From: Pseudomonas frederiksbergensis
GTDB lineage: Bacteria > Pseudomonadota > Gammaproteobacteria > Pseudomonadales > Pseudomonadaceae
NCBI RefSeq assembly: GCF_003732275.1
Contig: NZ_MOBM01000023.1
Span: 1-64,000 of the forward strand
DNA length: 64,000 bases
Direction of reading: 5' to 3'
The notes below the pieces were generated by a model, which did not search any database, was not told the DNA's origin, and saw only the letters and a program-made list of their open reading frames with translations. This document shows positions 33,307 through 41,702 of the stretch, piece after piece. Every line of letters begins with the position of its first letter. The first letter of the stretch is position 1. A program made the position numbers and the translations under genes.

Positions 33307-34755
33307 ATGCAATTGATCTGGCTGCGCAGCGACTTGCGTCTACATGACAACACCGCCCTCTCGGCCGCCGCAGCGCGGGGCCCGAGTGTGGCGGTGTATT
33401 TGCTGAGTCCGCAGCAATGGCTGGCGCATGACGACGCGCCGTGCAAAGTGGATTTCTGGCTGCGCAACCTGAGCGAATTACGTCATGCGCTGGGCGCCCT
33501 GAACATCCCGCTGCTGATTCGCAACGCGTCCCGCTGGGATGAGGCACCGAAGGTCCTGCTCGAGTTGTGCCAGCAATTGAAGATCGATGCAGTACACGCC
33601 AATGAGGAATACGGCATTCATGAAACCCGTCGTGATGCCGCGGTGGCCCAAGCCCTGAAAGCCCAAGGCATCGACTTTTACCGCTACCTCGATCAATTGC
33701 TGCTCAAGCCCGGCACCGTGCTGACCAGAACCGGCACTTATTTCCAGGTCTTCAGCCAGTTCCGCAAGGTCTGCTACGAACGTTTGCACGCATCATTACC
33801 GAGACTGGTTACCGCCCCCACCATTCAGGCGCCGCTGGGTATCGCCAGCGACGAACCGCCCTCTCGTGTCGAGGGTTTCGACACGCCCAGCGACAGTTTG
33901 CGTGCTCTCTGGCCAGCCGGCGAAGCTGAAGCCCGACGCCGCCTCGATACTTTTACCGACGCGCAGATCGACTACTACCACAGCGAGCGCGATTTCCCGG
34001 CAAAACCCGGCACCAGCCAGCTCTCGGCCTATCTCACTGCCGGGGTCATCTCCCCTCGTCAGTGTCTGCACGCCGCATTGCAAAGCAATCAGGGGGAATT
34101 CGAAAGCGGCAAAGTCGGTGCCGTCACCTGGATCAACGAGTTGCTGTGGCGCGAATTCTACAAACACATTCTGGTGGGCTACCCACGGGTCTCCCGGCAC
34201 CGCGCCTTTCGCCCGGAAACCGAAGCCCTCGCCTGGCGTGACGCCCCGCAAGACCTCAAGGCCTGGCAACAAGGCCGTACCGGCCTGCCGATCATTGATG
34301 CCGCCATGCGCCAGTTGCTGGAGACCGGCTGGATGCACAACCGTTTGCGCATGGTCGTGGCAATGTTCCTGACCAAAAACCTGCTGATCGACTGGCGTGA
34401 AGGCGAGCGTTTCTTCATGCGGCATCTGATTGACGGCGATCTGGCGGCGAACAACGGTGGCTGGCAGTGGAGTTCGTCCACCGGCACCGATTCGGCGCCC
34501 TACTTCCGGATTTTCAACCCGCTGAGCCAGTCGGAAAAGTTCGACGCCGAAGGGGTTTTCATCAAGCATTGGTTGCCGCAGATCAATGAAATGAGCAAAA
34601 AAGACTTGCACACTCCCGCGAGACTCGACGGATTATTCGGCGTAAGCGATTATCCATTGCCGATCGTCAACCTGAGCTCTTCCCGGGAACGGGCCCTGGC
34701 TGCGTTCAAGAACCTGCCATCCCGACAGGGTTTATCACCCCCGGAATTACTTTGA
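33307..34755 (+). CDS. phrB: Deoxyribodipyrimidine photolyase (class I)
   Basis: A 482-residue DNA photolyase repairing cyclobutane pyrimidine dimers with light. The N-terminal antenna domain begins MQLIWLRSDLRLHDNTALS, and the C-terminal FAD domain carries WINELLWREFYKHILVGYP, GRTGLPIIDAAMRQLLETGWMHNRLRM and NNGGWQWSSSTGTDSAPYFRIFNP, the class I signatures. The ATG at 33307 is preferred because the family starts within a few residues of the beta strand; an in-frame ATG at 33286 adds seven residues and cannot be excluded. It follows the MerR gene by 33 bp and is light-linked. Confidence 0.93.
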   Translation: MQLIWLRSDLRLHDNTALSAAAARGPSVAVYLLSPQQWLAHDDAPCKVDFWLRNLSELRHALGALNIPLLIRNASRWDEAPKVLLELCQQLKIDAVHANEEYGIHETRRDAAVAQALKAQGIDFYRYLDQLLLKPGTVLTRTGTYFQVFSQFRKVCYERLHASLPRLVTAPTIQAPLGIASDEPPSRVEGFDTPSDSLRALWPAGEAEARRRLDTFTDAQIDYYHSERDFPAKPGTSQLSAYLTAGVISPRQCLHAALQSNQGEFESGKVGAVTWINELLWREFYKHILVGYPRVSRHRAFRPETEALAWRDAPQDLKAWQQGRTGLPIIDAAMRQLLETGWMHNRLRMVVAMFLTKNLLIDWREGERFFMRHLIDGDLAANNGGWQWSSSTGTDSAPYFRIFNPLSQSEKFDAEGVFIKHWLPQINEMSKKDLHTPARLDGLFGVSDYPLPIVNLSSSRERALAAFKNLPSRQGLSPPELL

Positions 34756-34822
34756 TGCCACAGCTTTACGTTATGAACACGGAACTGAATCAGGAAGTTA
34801 TCTGGTAAAAAAGGGGATTGGG

Positions 34823-35599
34823 ATGAGTCGTACACCTCCAAGGCGCTACTGGTTGACCGGCGCCAGCAACGGTATTGGTGCCGCGCTGGCCGAAGAAATA
34901 CTGAAAGCCGGCGCCCATCTGGCGGTCAGCTCCCGCTCATTGGCGCCATTGAACGCCCTGTCTCAGCGTTATCCCGGGCAGGTGCTGGTGGTCGCGGGTG
35001 ATTTGACCAACGGCCAACGGGTGCGCGAAATCGGCGAGCAGATTGCCAAGGAATGGGGTTCTCTGGACACCATGATCCTCAACGCAGGCACCTGCGAATA
35101 CGTCGACGCCAATCAGTTCGACTCGTCAATCATCGAGCACATCGTACGTACCAACCTGCTTGCCAGCAGCTATTGCATTGAAGCTGCCCGGCCCCTGCTG
35201 CAGGCGGGCACTGCGCCGCATCTGGTGGGCATGGCCAGCTCGGTGACCTATCTGCCCCTGCCACGGGCCGAAGCCTATGGCGATTCAAAGCCCGGGTTGC
35301 GTCACCTTTTCGAGTCCTTGCGCATCGACGTGGCGCCGGAAAACATCGAAATGACCATAGTCAGCCCAGGACTTATCGATATCCCCCTGAGCAACGACGC
35401 TCCACAACACCTCAACTGGTCGGCGGACAACGCTGCGCGATACCTCTTCGACATGCTCAAGCATCGTCCACTGGAGCTCCCCTTACCGGAACTGCTCATG
35501 CCTGTCCTTTGGCCTCTGCCGCAGAAGCCGGGCAAGACGGGACTGAAAATCGGCAAGGGCATGGAGCAAAACAATCCGCCGATCGAGGATCTGCCGTAA
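34823..35599 (+). CDS. Short-chain dehydrogenase/reductase
   Basis: A 258-residue classical SDR. The cofactor motif is TGASNGIGAAL, the NAG motif is LNAGTCEY, and the catalytic triad is carried by MASSVTYL and the YGDSK motif (Y-x3-K). The substrate is unknown. It follows phrB by 67 bp on the same strand with GGGGATTGGG before the ATG, and is likely part of the light-linked operon. A stem-loop (GCCTGA / TCAGGC) follows the stop at 35601-35619. Confidence 0.87.
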   Translation: MSRTPPRRYWLTGASNGIGAALAEEILKAGAHLAVSSRSLAPLNALSQRYPGQVLVVAGDLTNGQRVREIGEQIAKEWGSLDTMILNAGTCEYVDANQFDSSIIEHIVRTNLLASSYCIEAARPLLQAGTAPHLVGMASSVTYLPLPRAEAYGDSKPGLRHLFESLRIDVAPENIEMTIVSPGLIDIPLSNDAPQHLNWSADNAARYLFDMLKHRPLELPLPELLMPVLWPLPQKPGKTGLKIGKGMEQNNPPIEDLP

Positions 35600-35600
35600 A

Positions 35601-35622
35601 GCCTGAGCGTCCGTCAGGCCTT
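35601..35622 (+). terminator. Weak terminator-like hairpin after the SDR gene
   Basis: Stem GCCTGA / TCAGGC with a 7-nt loop followed by CTTTCA. The U tract is short, so termination may be partial. Confidence 0.45.
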
Positions 35623-35659
35623 TCACACAGCATGGGCCCACTGCCTTACACTGCGCACC

Positions 35660-35965
35660 ATGAAAACCATTCCCCACACGCAAATCGCCGAACCTGCGGT
35701 CACCTGCTCGACCTGCGCAGCTTGCTGCTGTCAGCTTGAAGTCATGTTGATCACCGACACCGGTGTGCCCGAGCGTTTTATCGATACCGATGATTGGGGT
35801 GGGGAAGTCATGCTGCGACTGGATGACGGCTGGTGCGCCGCGCTGGATCGCAACAGCATGATGTGCACCATCTACGAAAAGCGTCCGCTGATCTGCCGGG
35901 AGTTCGAAATGGGTGCATCGGAATGCATCACCGAACGCCAGGGGATTGCGACGGCGTATCGGTGA
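35660..35965 (+). CDS. YkgJ family cysteine cluster protein
   Basis: A 101-residue protein with the YkgJ/UPF0153 cysteine pattern: CSTCAACCCQLEV near the N-terminus, then CAALD, CTIYEKRPLICREFE and CIT, probably holding a zinc or iron-sulfur site. No function is established. It lies 60 bp downstream of the SDR gene and a hairpin, in the same direction. Confidence 0.85.
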   Translation: MKTIPHTQIAEPAVTCSTCAACCCQLEVMLITDTGVPERFIDTDDWGGEVMLRLDDGWCAALDRNSMMCTIYEKRPLICREFEMGASECITERQGIATAYR

Positions 35966-35987
35966 CGGCCAGATCACCCGATACCAA

Positions 35988-36077
35988 TGTGGGAGCGAGC
36001 CTGCTCGCGATGACGGAGTAACATTCAACATCAATGTTGACCATTAAACCGCAATCGCGAGCAGGCTCGCTCCCACA
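35988..36077. repeat. Paired REP element (TGTGGGAGCGAGCC family)
   Basis: Inverted 24-bp arms at 35988-36011 and 36054-36077 with a 42-bp spacer. The arms are the same as in 11449-11512 but in the opposite order (outward arrangement). It lies between the convergent ykgJ-like and pagL genes. Confidence 0.9.
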
Positions 36078-36095
36078 TTGACTTGTGCGGACTGC

Positions 36096-36614
36096 TTACA
36101 ACGGCATCGTGTAATGCAGTGAGTAACTCTCTACGCCATCGTTCGGGCTGCTGATCCCGCCATTGGAATAGTGCGTGGCGCGAATCCCGACTTCATGTCC
36201 GCCGTTAAAGCGCAGACCAAACCCGAAACGGTCTTCGAACTGAAAGGCACTACCCAGTTTGTTGTCTTCGACTTCGGTGTTGGCAAACACCGCGATGCCG
36301 ATACCGGCTTCAACGTAGGGCTTGATGGTCTGACCGGCAAACTCGTACACCAGCACCGGCGAGAATGACAAACTGTGATTGCTTGATGTTTTGTCGCCCT
36401 CCCAGTAGGTGTAAGCGCCGCTCCAGTAGCCGGTCAAGCGACCGATGTCACTCTGAAGCCAGCTTTTGTCCCAATCGAATTGCATCCCCAATCGGTAAGT
36501 CATGGTCGAATCGCTGGTCTGGCCGACCCCGAACTCCACCCCTGCTGCCTGCGCGGTAAAACTGTGCCCCATCAATGCGGTCGCAATCGCGGCCAAGCAG
36601 AATAGTCGCTTCAT
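36096..36614 (-). CDS. pagL: Lipid A 3-O-deacylase PagL
   Basis: A 172-residue outer-membrane beta-barrel with signal peptide MKRLFCLAAIATALMGHSFTAQAA. It removes the 3-O acyl chain of lipid A. The C-terminal RATHYSNGGISSPNDG includes the H-x-S-N catalytic motif, with a Glu nearby in the strand. AAGGA lies 8 nt before the ATG at 36614, which favours it over the ATG at 36623. A PagL gene at this position matches P. aeruginosa PA4661 from memory. Confidence 0.88.
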   Translation of the reverse strand: MKRLFCLAAIATALMGHSFTAQAAGVEFGVGQTSDSTMTYRLGMQFDWDKSWLQSDIGRLTGYWSGAYTYWEGDKTSSNHSLSFSPVLVYEFAGQTIKPYVEAGIGIAVFANTEVEDNKLGSAFQFEDRFGFGLRFNGGHEVGIRATHYSNGGISSPNDGVESYSLHYTMPL

Positions 36615-36733
36615 TAGAAACATCCTTTTCCGAACAATTTCGTATGGTTTTTATGCTGCCCAACGACAAAGCTATAGAAGTTGAAGCTTGATCAGAAGTT
36701 CAGCTCAATTATTCGTGTCATCTCTTTTTTTAT

Positions 36734-37525
36734 CTACAAGTCGAAGCTTTGCACAACACCCGTCGAATGCCACAAAACCGGCAAGATATTTCTGAAATGC
36801 TCCGGATCCGCACTCGACCAGAATCGGGCGGCGCGAGCAGGTCCCTCGGCCAGCAACTCACGCTCGGCCAACAATCGTTGAAGCTGCCGTGCCACAGCGG
36901 CACCGGTATCGATCAGGCTGATGCTCTGGGGAATCATCTGCTTAAGCAGCGGCTTTAGAAAGGGATAATGCGTGCAGCCAAGAATGATCGTGTCTGCACC
37001 CGCAGCCAGCAGCGGGTCGACATACCCTTGCAGCAGCTGACGCAATGCCTCGCTGTGCAAATCGCCATTTTCAATCAGCTCCACCAACCCGGGGCATGGC
37101 TGAGTGATGACTCGCACATCGGCGGCGAAACGGTCGAGCAAGGCGGCGAACTTGGCACTCTGTAATGTGCCGGTGGTGGCGAGTACGCCAACTACACCGC
37201 TGCGCGTCGCCGCAGCAGCCGGCTTGACCGCGGGCTCCATGCCGACGATGGGCCACTCGGGGAAATCGCGCCGCAAGTCCGCAACACCTGCGACGGTCGC
37301 GGTGTTGCAAGCGAGCACCAGCGCCTTGGCGCCCTGCTGCTGAAAGAACTGCGCCATGACACTGCAACGCTGACTGATGAATGCCGGTGATTTCTCACCG
37401 TAGGGGATATTCCCGCAATCGCCGAGGTACAACAGAGACTCGTTGGGCAGCAACTGCTGGATCTCGGCCAGCACAGAGAGCCCACCGACGCCGGAATCGA
37501 ATACAGCAATCGGCGCTTCACGCAT
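36734..37525 (-). CDS. murI: Glutamate racemase
   Basis: A 263-residue cofactor-independent racemase making D-glutamate for peptidoglycan. The two catalytic cysteines are in ACNTATVAG and LGCTHYPFLK; the N-terminus IAVFDSGVGGLSVL is typical. The start at 37525 overlaps moeB by 8 bp; the longer frame from 37597 is the wrong start. It is the last gene of a hemA-prfA-prmC-moeB-murI minus-strand operon. Confidence 0.95.
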   Translation of the reverse strand: MREAPIAVFDSGVGGLSVLAEIQQLLPNESLLYLGDCGNIPYGEKSPAFISQRCSVMAQFFQQQGAKALVLACNTATVAGVADLRRDFPEWPIVGMEPAVKPAAAATRSGVVGVLATTGTLQSAKFAALLDRFAADVRVITQPCPGLVELIENGDLHSEALRQLLQGYVDPLLAAGADTIILGCTHYPFLKPLLKQMIPQSISLIDTGAAVARQLQRLLAERELLAEGPARAARFWSSADPEHFRNILPVLWHSTGVVQSFDL

Positions 37526-38273
37526 GGCTTGACCCGCAGACGCTGCAGCCCGGATCGCGCTTGACCCGCAATTCACGGAAGCGCGTGCCCAAGGCATCGA
37601 TCAATAACAGGCGCCCCACCAGCGGTTCACCGAAACCCACCAGCAATTTCAGCGCTTCGAGGGCTTGCAGGCTACCGACCAGGCCCACCAGCGGACCCAG
37701 TACGCCGGCCTCGCTGCAGGTCAGCTCGGCTTCGCTGCCGTGCCCGTATAAGCAGTGGTAGCACGGGCTTTCCGGACGACGGGAGTCGAAGACCGACAAT
37801 TGCCCTTCCAGCCGAATCGCCGCACCGCTGACCAGCGGTTTGCGCGCAGCCACACATGCGGCGTTGACCGCTTCGCGGGTGGAAAAATTATCGGAACAGT
37901 CCAGCACCAGATCCACCGCCGCAACTGCCGCCGCCAGGGAATCTTCATCCAGGGCGGTGCGATGGGCAATCAGCTGAATCTCGGGATTGATCGCGGTCAG
38001 GCGACGGATCGCCGAATCGACCTTGCTCAGGCCGACGCTGTCGGTGTCGTGAACGATCTGGCGTTGCAGATTGGTCAGGTCAACCGTGTCGAAGTCCGCC
38101 AGATGCAACTCACCGATACCGGCCGCCGCCAGGTACAGCGCAACCGGTGATCCGAGACCGCCGAGGCCGACAATCAGCACGCGGCTTTGTTTGAGCCGTA
38201 ACTGGCCGTCGATGTCGACGTGTTGCAGCAGAATCTGCCGGCTATAGCGCAGTAATTCCTGATCATTCAGCAC
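37518..38273 (-). CDS. moeB: Molybdopterin-synthase adenylyltransferase MoeB
   Basis: A 251-residue E1-like enzyme that adenylates the C-terminus of MoaD. ATP site RVLIVGLGGLGSPVALYL, the DFDTVDLTNLQRQIVHD block and two zinc CxxC pairs (CYHC and CSVC) are all present. It overlaps prmC by 7 bp and murI by 8 bp, so translation is coupled. A ThiF-like role is also possible, but the gene order favours MoeB. Confidence 0.92.
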   Translation of the reverse strand: MLNDQELLRYSRQILLQHVDIDGQLRLKQSRVLIVGLGGLGSPVALYLAAAGIGELHLADFDTVDLTNLQRQIVHDTDSVGLSKVDSAIRRLTAINPEIQLIAHRTALDEDSLAAAVAAVDLVLDCSDNFSTREAVNAACVAARKPLVSGAAIRLEGQLSVFDSRRPESPCYHCLYGHGSEAELTCSEAGVLGPLVGLVGSLQALEALKLLVGFGEPLVGRLLLIDALGTRFRELRVKRDPGCSVCGSSHA

Positions 38274-39097
38274 GGCAAGCGCCCCAGACTGATGCGTTCG
38301 TGACCGCCCAGATCGGCGCGGCTGTGGACCTCTTCAAAACCGCGGGTCAGCAGCAAATCGCGCACGGCCTCGGCTTGATCGTAACCATGTTCGAGCATCA
38401 ACCAGCCACCTGCCTCAAGATGATCCGGTGCCTGATCGACGATCAGACGCAAATCGTCGAGCCCATCGACGCCAGCGACCAAAGCACTGGCCGGTTCGAA
38501 GCGCACATCGCCCTCCGCCAGATGCGGATCGGTAGAAGCGATGTAGGGCGGATTGCTGATGATCAATTGAAAGCGCTGGCCTTCCAAAGCGCTGAACCAA
38601 TGGCTGCTCAGCACTGTGGCGTTGTTCAGGTGCAGGCGCTGGCGATTGCGCTCGGCCAGGGCCACGGCTTCCAGCACGCGATCTACGGCGGTGACTTTCC
38701 AGGCCGGACGTTCGCTGGCCAGGGCCAGGGCGATGGCGCCACTGCCGGTGCCCAAATCGAGCACCAAGGCGTGTGTGGCCGGCAACAGTTCCAGCGCGGT
38801 CTCTACCAGCAATTCGGTGTCGGGGCGCGGAATCAGCGTGTGAGGTGCGACTTCCAGATCGAGTTTCCAGAAGCCTTGCTGCCCCAGAATGTAGGCCACC
38901 GGCTCACCGCTACGACGGCGCTGCAGGTACTCGGCAAACTTCAGTGCCGCTTCGCTCGGAACGATGCGCTCAGGCCAGGTGTGCAGAAAACTGCGGGACT
39001 TGCCCAAGGCAGCCGCCAGCAGTAATTCGGCATCCAGACGCGCGGTGGGCGAGTCGGGCAAATCAGCGGCGCGCAACAAACTGGCAATGATCGTCAT
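38267..39097 (-). CDS. prmC: Release factor glutamine methyltransferase PrmC
   Basis: A 276-residue enzyme that N5-methylates the glutamine of the GGQ motif of RF1 and RF2. SAM motif LDLGTGSGAIALAL and the catalytic ISNPPYIAS (NPPY) are present. It is adjacent to prfA, its substrate gene, with 0 bp between coding regions. Confidence 0.95.
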   Translation of the reverse strand: MTIIASLLRAADLPDSPTARLDAELLLAAALGKSRSFLHTWPERIVPSEAALKFAEYLQRRRSGEPVAYILGQQGFWKLDLEVAPHTLIPRPDTELLVETALELLPATHALVLDLGTGSGAIALALASERPAWKVTAVDRVLEAVALAERNRQRLHLNNATVLSSHWFSALEGQRFQLIISNPPYIASTDPHLAEGDVRFEPASALVAGVDGLDDLRLIVDQAPDHLEAGGWLMLEHGYDQAEAVRDLLLTRGFEEVHSRADLGGHERISLGRLPC

Positions 39098-40180
39098 TTA
39101 CTCACCTATCGCTGCCAATTGGTCGGCCTGGAACTCGGCCAGCAGCGGTTCGATCACCGCATCCACGCCACCGGCGAGAATTTCGTCGAGCGAATACAGC
39201 GTCAGGTTGACCCGGTGGTCGGTGACCCGGCCCTGGGCAAAGTTATAGGTGCGGATCCGCTCGGAACGGTCACCGGAACCTACCAGCAATTTACGCTCGC
39301 TGGCGATGGCATTGGCCGCTGCACTGGTCTGTTGGTCGTTAAGCTTGGCCGACAACCAGGACATCGCGCGGGCGCGGTTCTTGTGCTGGGAACGTTCTTC
39401 CTGGCACTCGACGACAATACCGGACGGCAAGTGCGTGATACGAATCGCCGAGTCGGTCTTGTTGACGTGCTGACCACCGGCACCGGAGGATCGATAGGTA
39501 TCGACCCGCAGATCCGCCGGGTTGATCTCGATCGCTTCCTGCTCGTCCGGCTCGGGCAGCACGGCCACGGTGCAAGCCGAGGTGTGGATGCGGCCCTGGG
39601 ATTCAGTGGCCGGTACCCGTTGTACGCGGTGCGCGCCGGATTCGAACTTCAGCTTGCCGTAAACGTTCTCGCCTTCGACCCGGGCAATGACTTCTTTATA
39701 GCCGCCGTGTTCGCCTTCGTTCTCCGAGAGAATCTCTACCCGCCAGCCACGCCGTTCGGCGTAACGCGAATACATGCGGAACAGATCGCCGGAGAAAATC
39801 GCTGCTTCGTCACCGCCGGTACCGGCACGGATTTCGAGGAATACGTTACGTCCGTCGTTGGGATCTTTGGGCAGCAGCATACGTTGCAGTTGGGCTTCGA
39901 TTTCGATCAGTTGCTCTTTGGCTTCGCGGACTTCTTCCACGGCCATTTCACGCATGTCCGGGTCGCTGTCCTTGAGCAGCGCCTGAGCCCCTTCGAGATC
40001 GCCCTGCACTTTAAGCAGCTGTTTATAGGTGCCAACGATCGGCTCGACTTCCGCATATTCCTTGGAATAGGTGCGGAATTTGTTCTGATCGGAAATGACC
40101 TCGCCGTCGCCAAGCAGGGCGGTCAATTCCTCGAAACGGTCCTGGAGGATGTCCAGCTTATTGAGCAGTGACGCTTTCAT
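39098..40180 (-). CDS. prfA: Peptide chain release factor 1
   Basis: A 360-residue RF1, recognising UAA and UAG. The tripeptide anticodon mimic is in RVPATESQGRIHTS (PAT), and the GGQ loop is SSGAGGQHVNKTDSA. It overlaps the stop of hemA by 4 nt (ATGA-type coupling). Confidence 0.97.
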   Translation of the reverse strand: MKASLLNKLDILQDRFEELTALLGDGEVISDQNKFRTYSKEYAEVEPIVGTYKQLLKVQGDLEGAQALLKDSDPDMREMAVEEVREAKEQLIEIEAQLQRMLLPKDPNDGRNVFLEIRAGTGGDEAAIFSGDLFRMYSRYAERRGWRVEILSENEGEHGGYKEVIARVEGENVYGKLKFESGAHRVQRVPATESQGRIHTSACTVAVLPEPDEQEAIEINPADLRVDTYRSSGAGGQHVNKTDSAIRITHLPSGIVVECQEERSQHKNRARAMSWLSAKLNDQQTSAAANAIASERKLLVGSGDRSERIRTYNFAQGRVTDHRVNLTLYSLDEILAGGVDAVIEPLLAEFQADQLAAIGE

Positions 40181-41466
40181 TGCGGTTTTTTATCCGAAAA
40201 GCTATCCGATGAGCCCTCACCGAGGGCAAAGAGTTCCTGGGCCATGGCCAGCGCATCGAGGCGACCTTCGGCAGAGAGCTTTTTCAATTGCACACTCGGA
40301 GCATGCAAGAGTTTGTTGGTCAGGCCACGGGCCAGTTGCACCAGCACGTCTTCGGCGCTGCTGCCATTGGCGAGCATGCGCTGGGCTTTCTGCAATTCTT
40401 CGTCGCGCATGCGCTCGCTTTGTTGACGATAGGCCTTGAGCACATCCACCGCCGCCAGTTCGCGCAGGCGAACCATGAAATCTTCGGCACCGATCGACAC
40501 CATCTCTTCGGCGGCCTGGGCTGCGCCCTGACGGCTCTTGAGGTTTTCGGCGACCACTTCGTGGAGATCGTCGACGCTATACAGGTAAACGTCGTCCAAC
40601 TCGCCGACTTCCGGCTCGATATCCCGAGGGACGGCGATATCCACCATGAAAATCGGCTTGTGCTTGCGCAATTTCAAGGCACTTTCCACCGCACCTTTAC
40701 CGAGAATCGGCAACTGGCTGGCGGTGGAACTGATGACGATGTCGCTGCGCACCAGTTCTGCCGGGATGTCCGAGAGCAGCACTGCGTGGGCACCGAACTG
40801 CTCGGCCAGAATGCTCGCGCGCTCCAGGGTGCGGTTGGCGACCACGATTCGCTTCACACCCAGCTCATGCAGATGGCGGGCGACCAGGGTGATGGTTTCG
40901 CCCGCGCCGATCAGCAAAGCCTGGCTGCGTTGCAAATCACTGAAAATCTGTTTCGCCAGGCTGACCGCGGCAAACGCCACCGATACCGGGTTTTCGCCGA
41001 TGGCGGTGTCGGTTCGCACCTGTTTGGCCGCATTGAACGTGGCCTGGAACAGTCGCCCGAGCAGCGGACCGATGGTGCCGGCCTCGCGAGCGACTGCGTA
41101 GGCTGATTTCATCTGACCGAGAATCTGCGGTTCACCCAACACCAGCGAATCGAGCCCGGAGGCAACCCGCATCATGTGACGAACTGCCGCATCATCTTCA
41201 TGCACGTAAGCGCTCGCGCGCAGCTCATCGAGGCTCAAATGATGATAATCGGCCAGCCAGCGCAATATGATGTCAGCCGAAAGGTGATCCTGTTCTATAT
41301 ACAGTTCACTGCGATTGCAGGTGGAGAGGATCGCAGCTTCGCGGCTGTCGGTGAGTCGGCAGAGCTGCTGCAAGGCCTCAACCAGCTGCTCAGGGGTAAA
41401 GGCCACGCGCTCGCGGACGTCTACTGAAGCAGTCTTGTGGTTAATACCGAGTGCAAGGAAGGCCAT
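40177..41466 (-). CDS. hemA: Glutamyl-tRNA reductase
   Basis: A 429-residue enzyme reducing glutamyl-tRNA to glutamate-1-semialdehyde, the first committed step of tetrapyrrole synthesis. The catalytic Cys is in ILSTCNRSELYI near residue 50; GLDSLVLGEPQILGQMK follows, and the NADPH-binding region has IGAGETITLVARHL. It is the first gene of the minus-strand operon, divergent from a TPR lipoprotein. Confidence 0.96.
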   Translation of the reverse strand: MAFLALGINHKTASVDVRERVAFTPEQLVEALQQLCRLTDSREAAILSTCNRSELYIEQDHLSADIILRWLADYHHLSLDELRASAYVHEDDAAVRHMMRVASGLDSLVLGEPQILGQMKSAYAVAREAGTIGPLLGRLFQATFNAAKQVRTDTAIGENPVSVAFAAVSLAKQIFSDLQRSQALLIGAGETITLVARHLHELGVKRIVVANRTLERASILAEQFGAHAVLLSDIPAELVRSDIVISSTASQLPILGKGAVESALKLRKHKPIFMVDIAVPRDIEPEVGELDDVYLYSVDDLHEVVAENLKSRQGAAQAAEEMVSIGAEDFMVRLRELAAVDVLKAYRQQSERMRDEELQKAQRMLANGSSAEDVLVQLARGLTNKLLHAPSVQLKKLSAEGRLDALAMAQELFALGEGSSDSFSDKKPQ

Positions 41467-41548
41467 TCAAGGTCGCTGATGGTGACGTGAAGCCGACAAT
41501 TGTCCTACTTCGACAGAGCCAGAACAACCACTCGATATCTATCGCTCC

Positions 41549-41574
41549 TGTAAGAGCGGCCAAAGGCTGCGATC
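41549..41574 (+). repeat. Degenerate single REP arm
   Basis: TGTAAGAGCGGCCAAAGGCT... resembles TGTAGGAGCTGCCGAAGGCT of the 17379 and 63903 elements with several mismatches. No inverted partner is seen nearby. It lies in the hemA-TPR divergent region. Confidence 0.4.
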
Positions 41575-41702
41575 CGTTCTCGTTTACAAGGACGCCGGGC
41601 CCGCGGGGATTGCCCGCGCGGGTAAATTGGCCGGCCGGTTATGTTTGGCCGAAGGCTTGTGTCATGATGATCCGACCGCAGGTTAGTCGTCCTTTTTCCT
41701 AT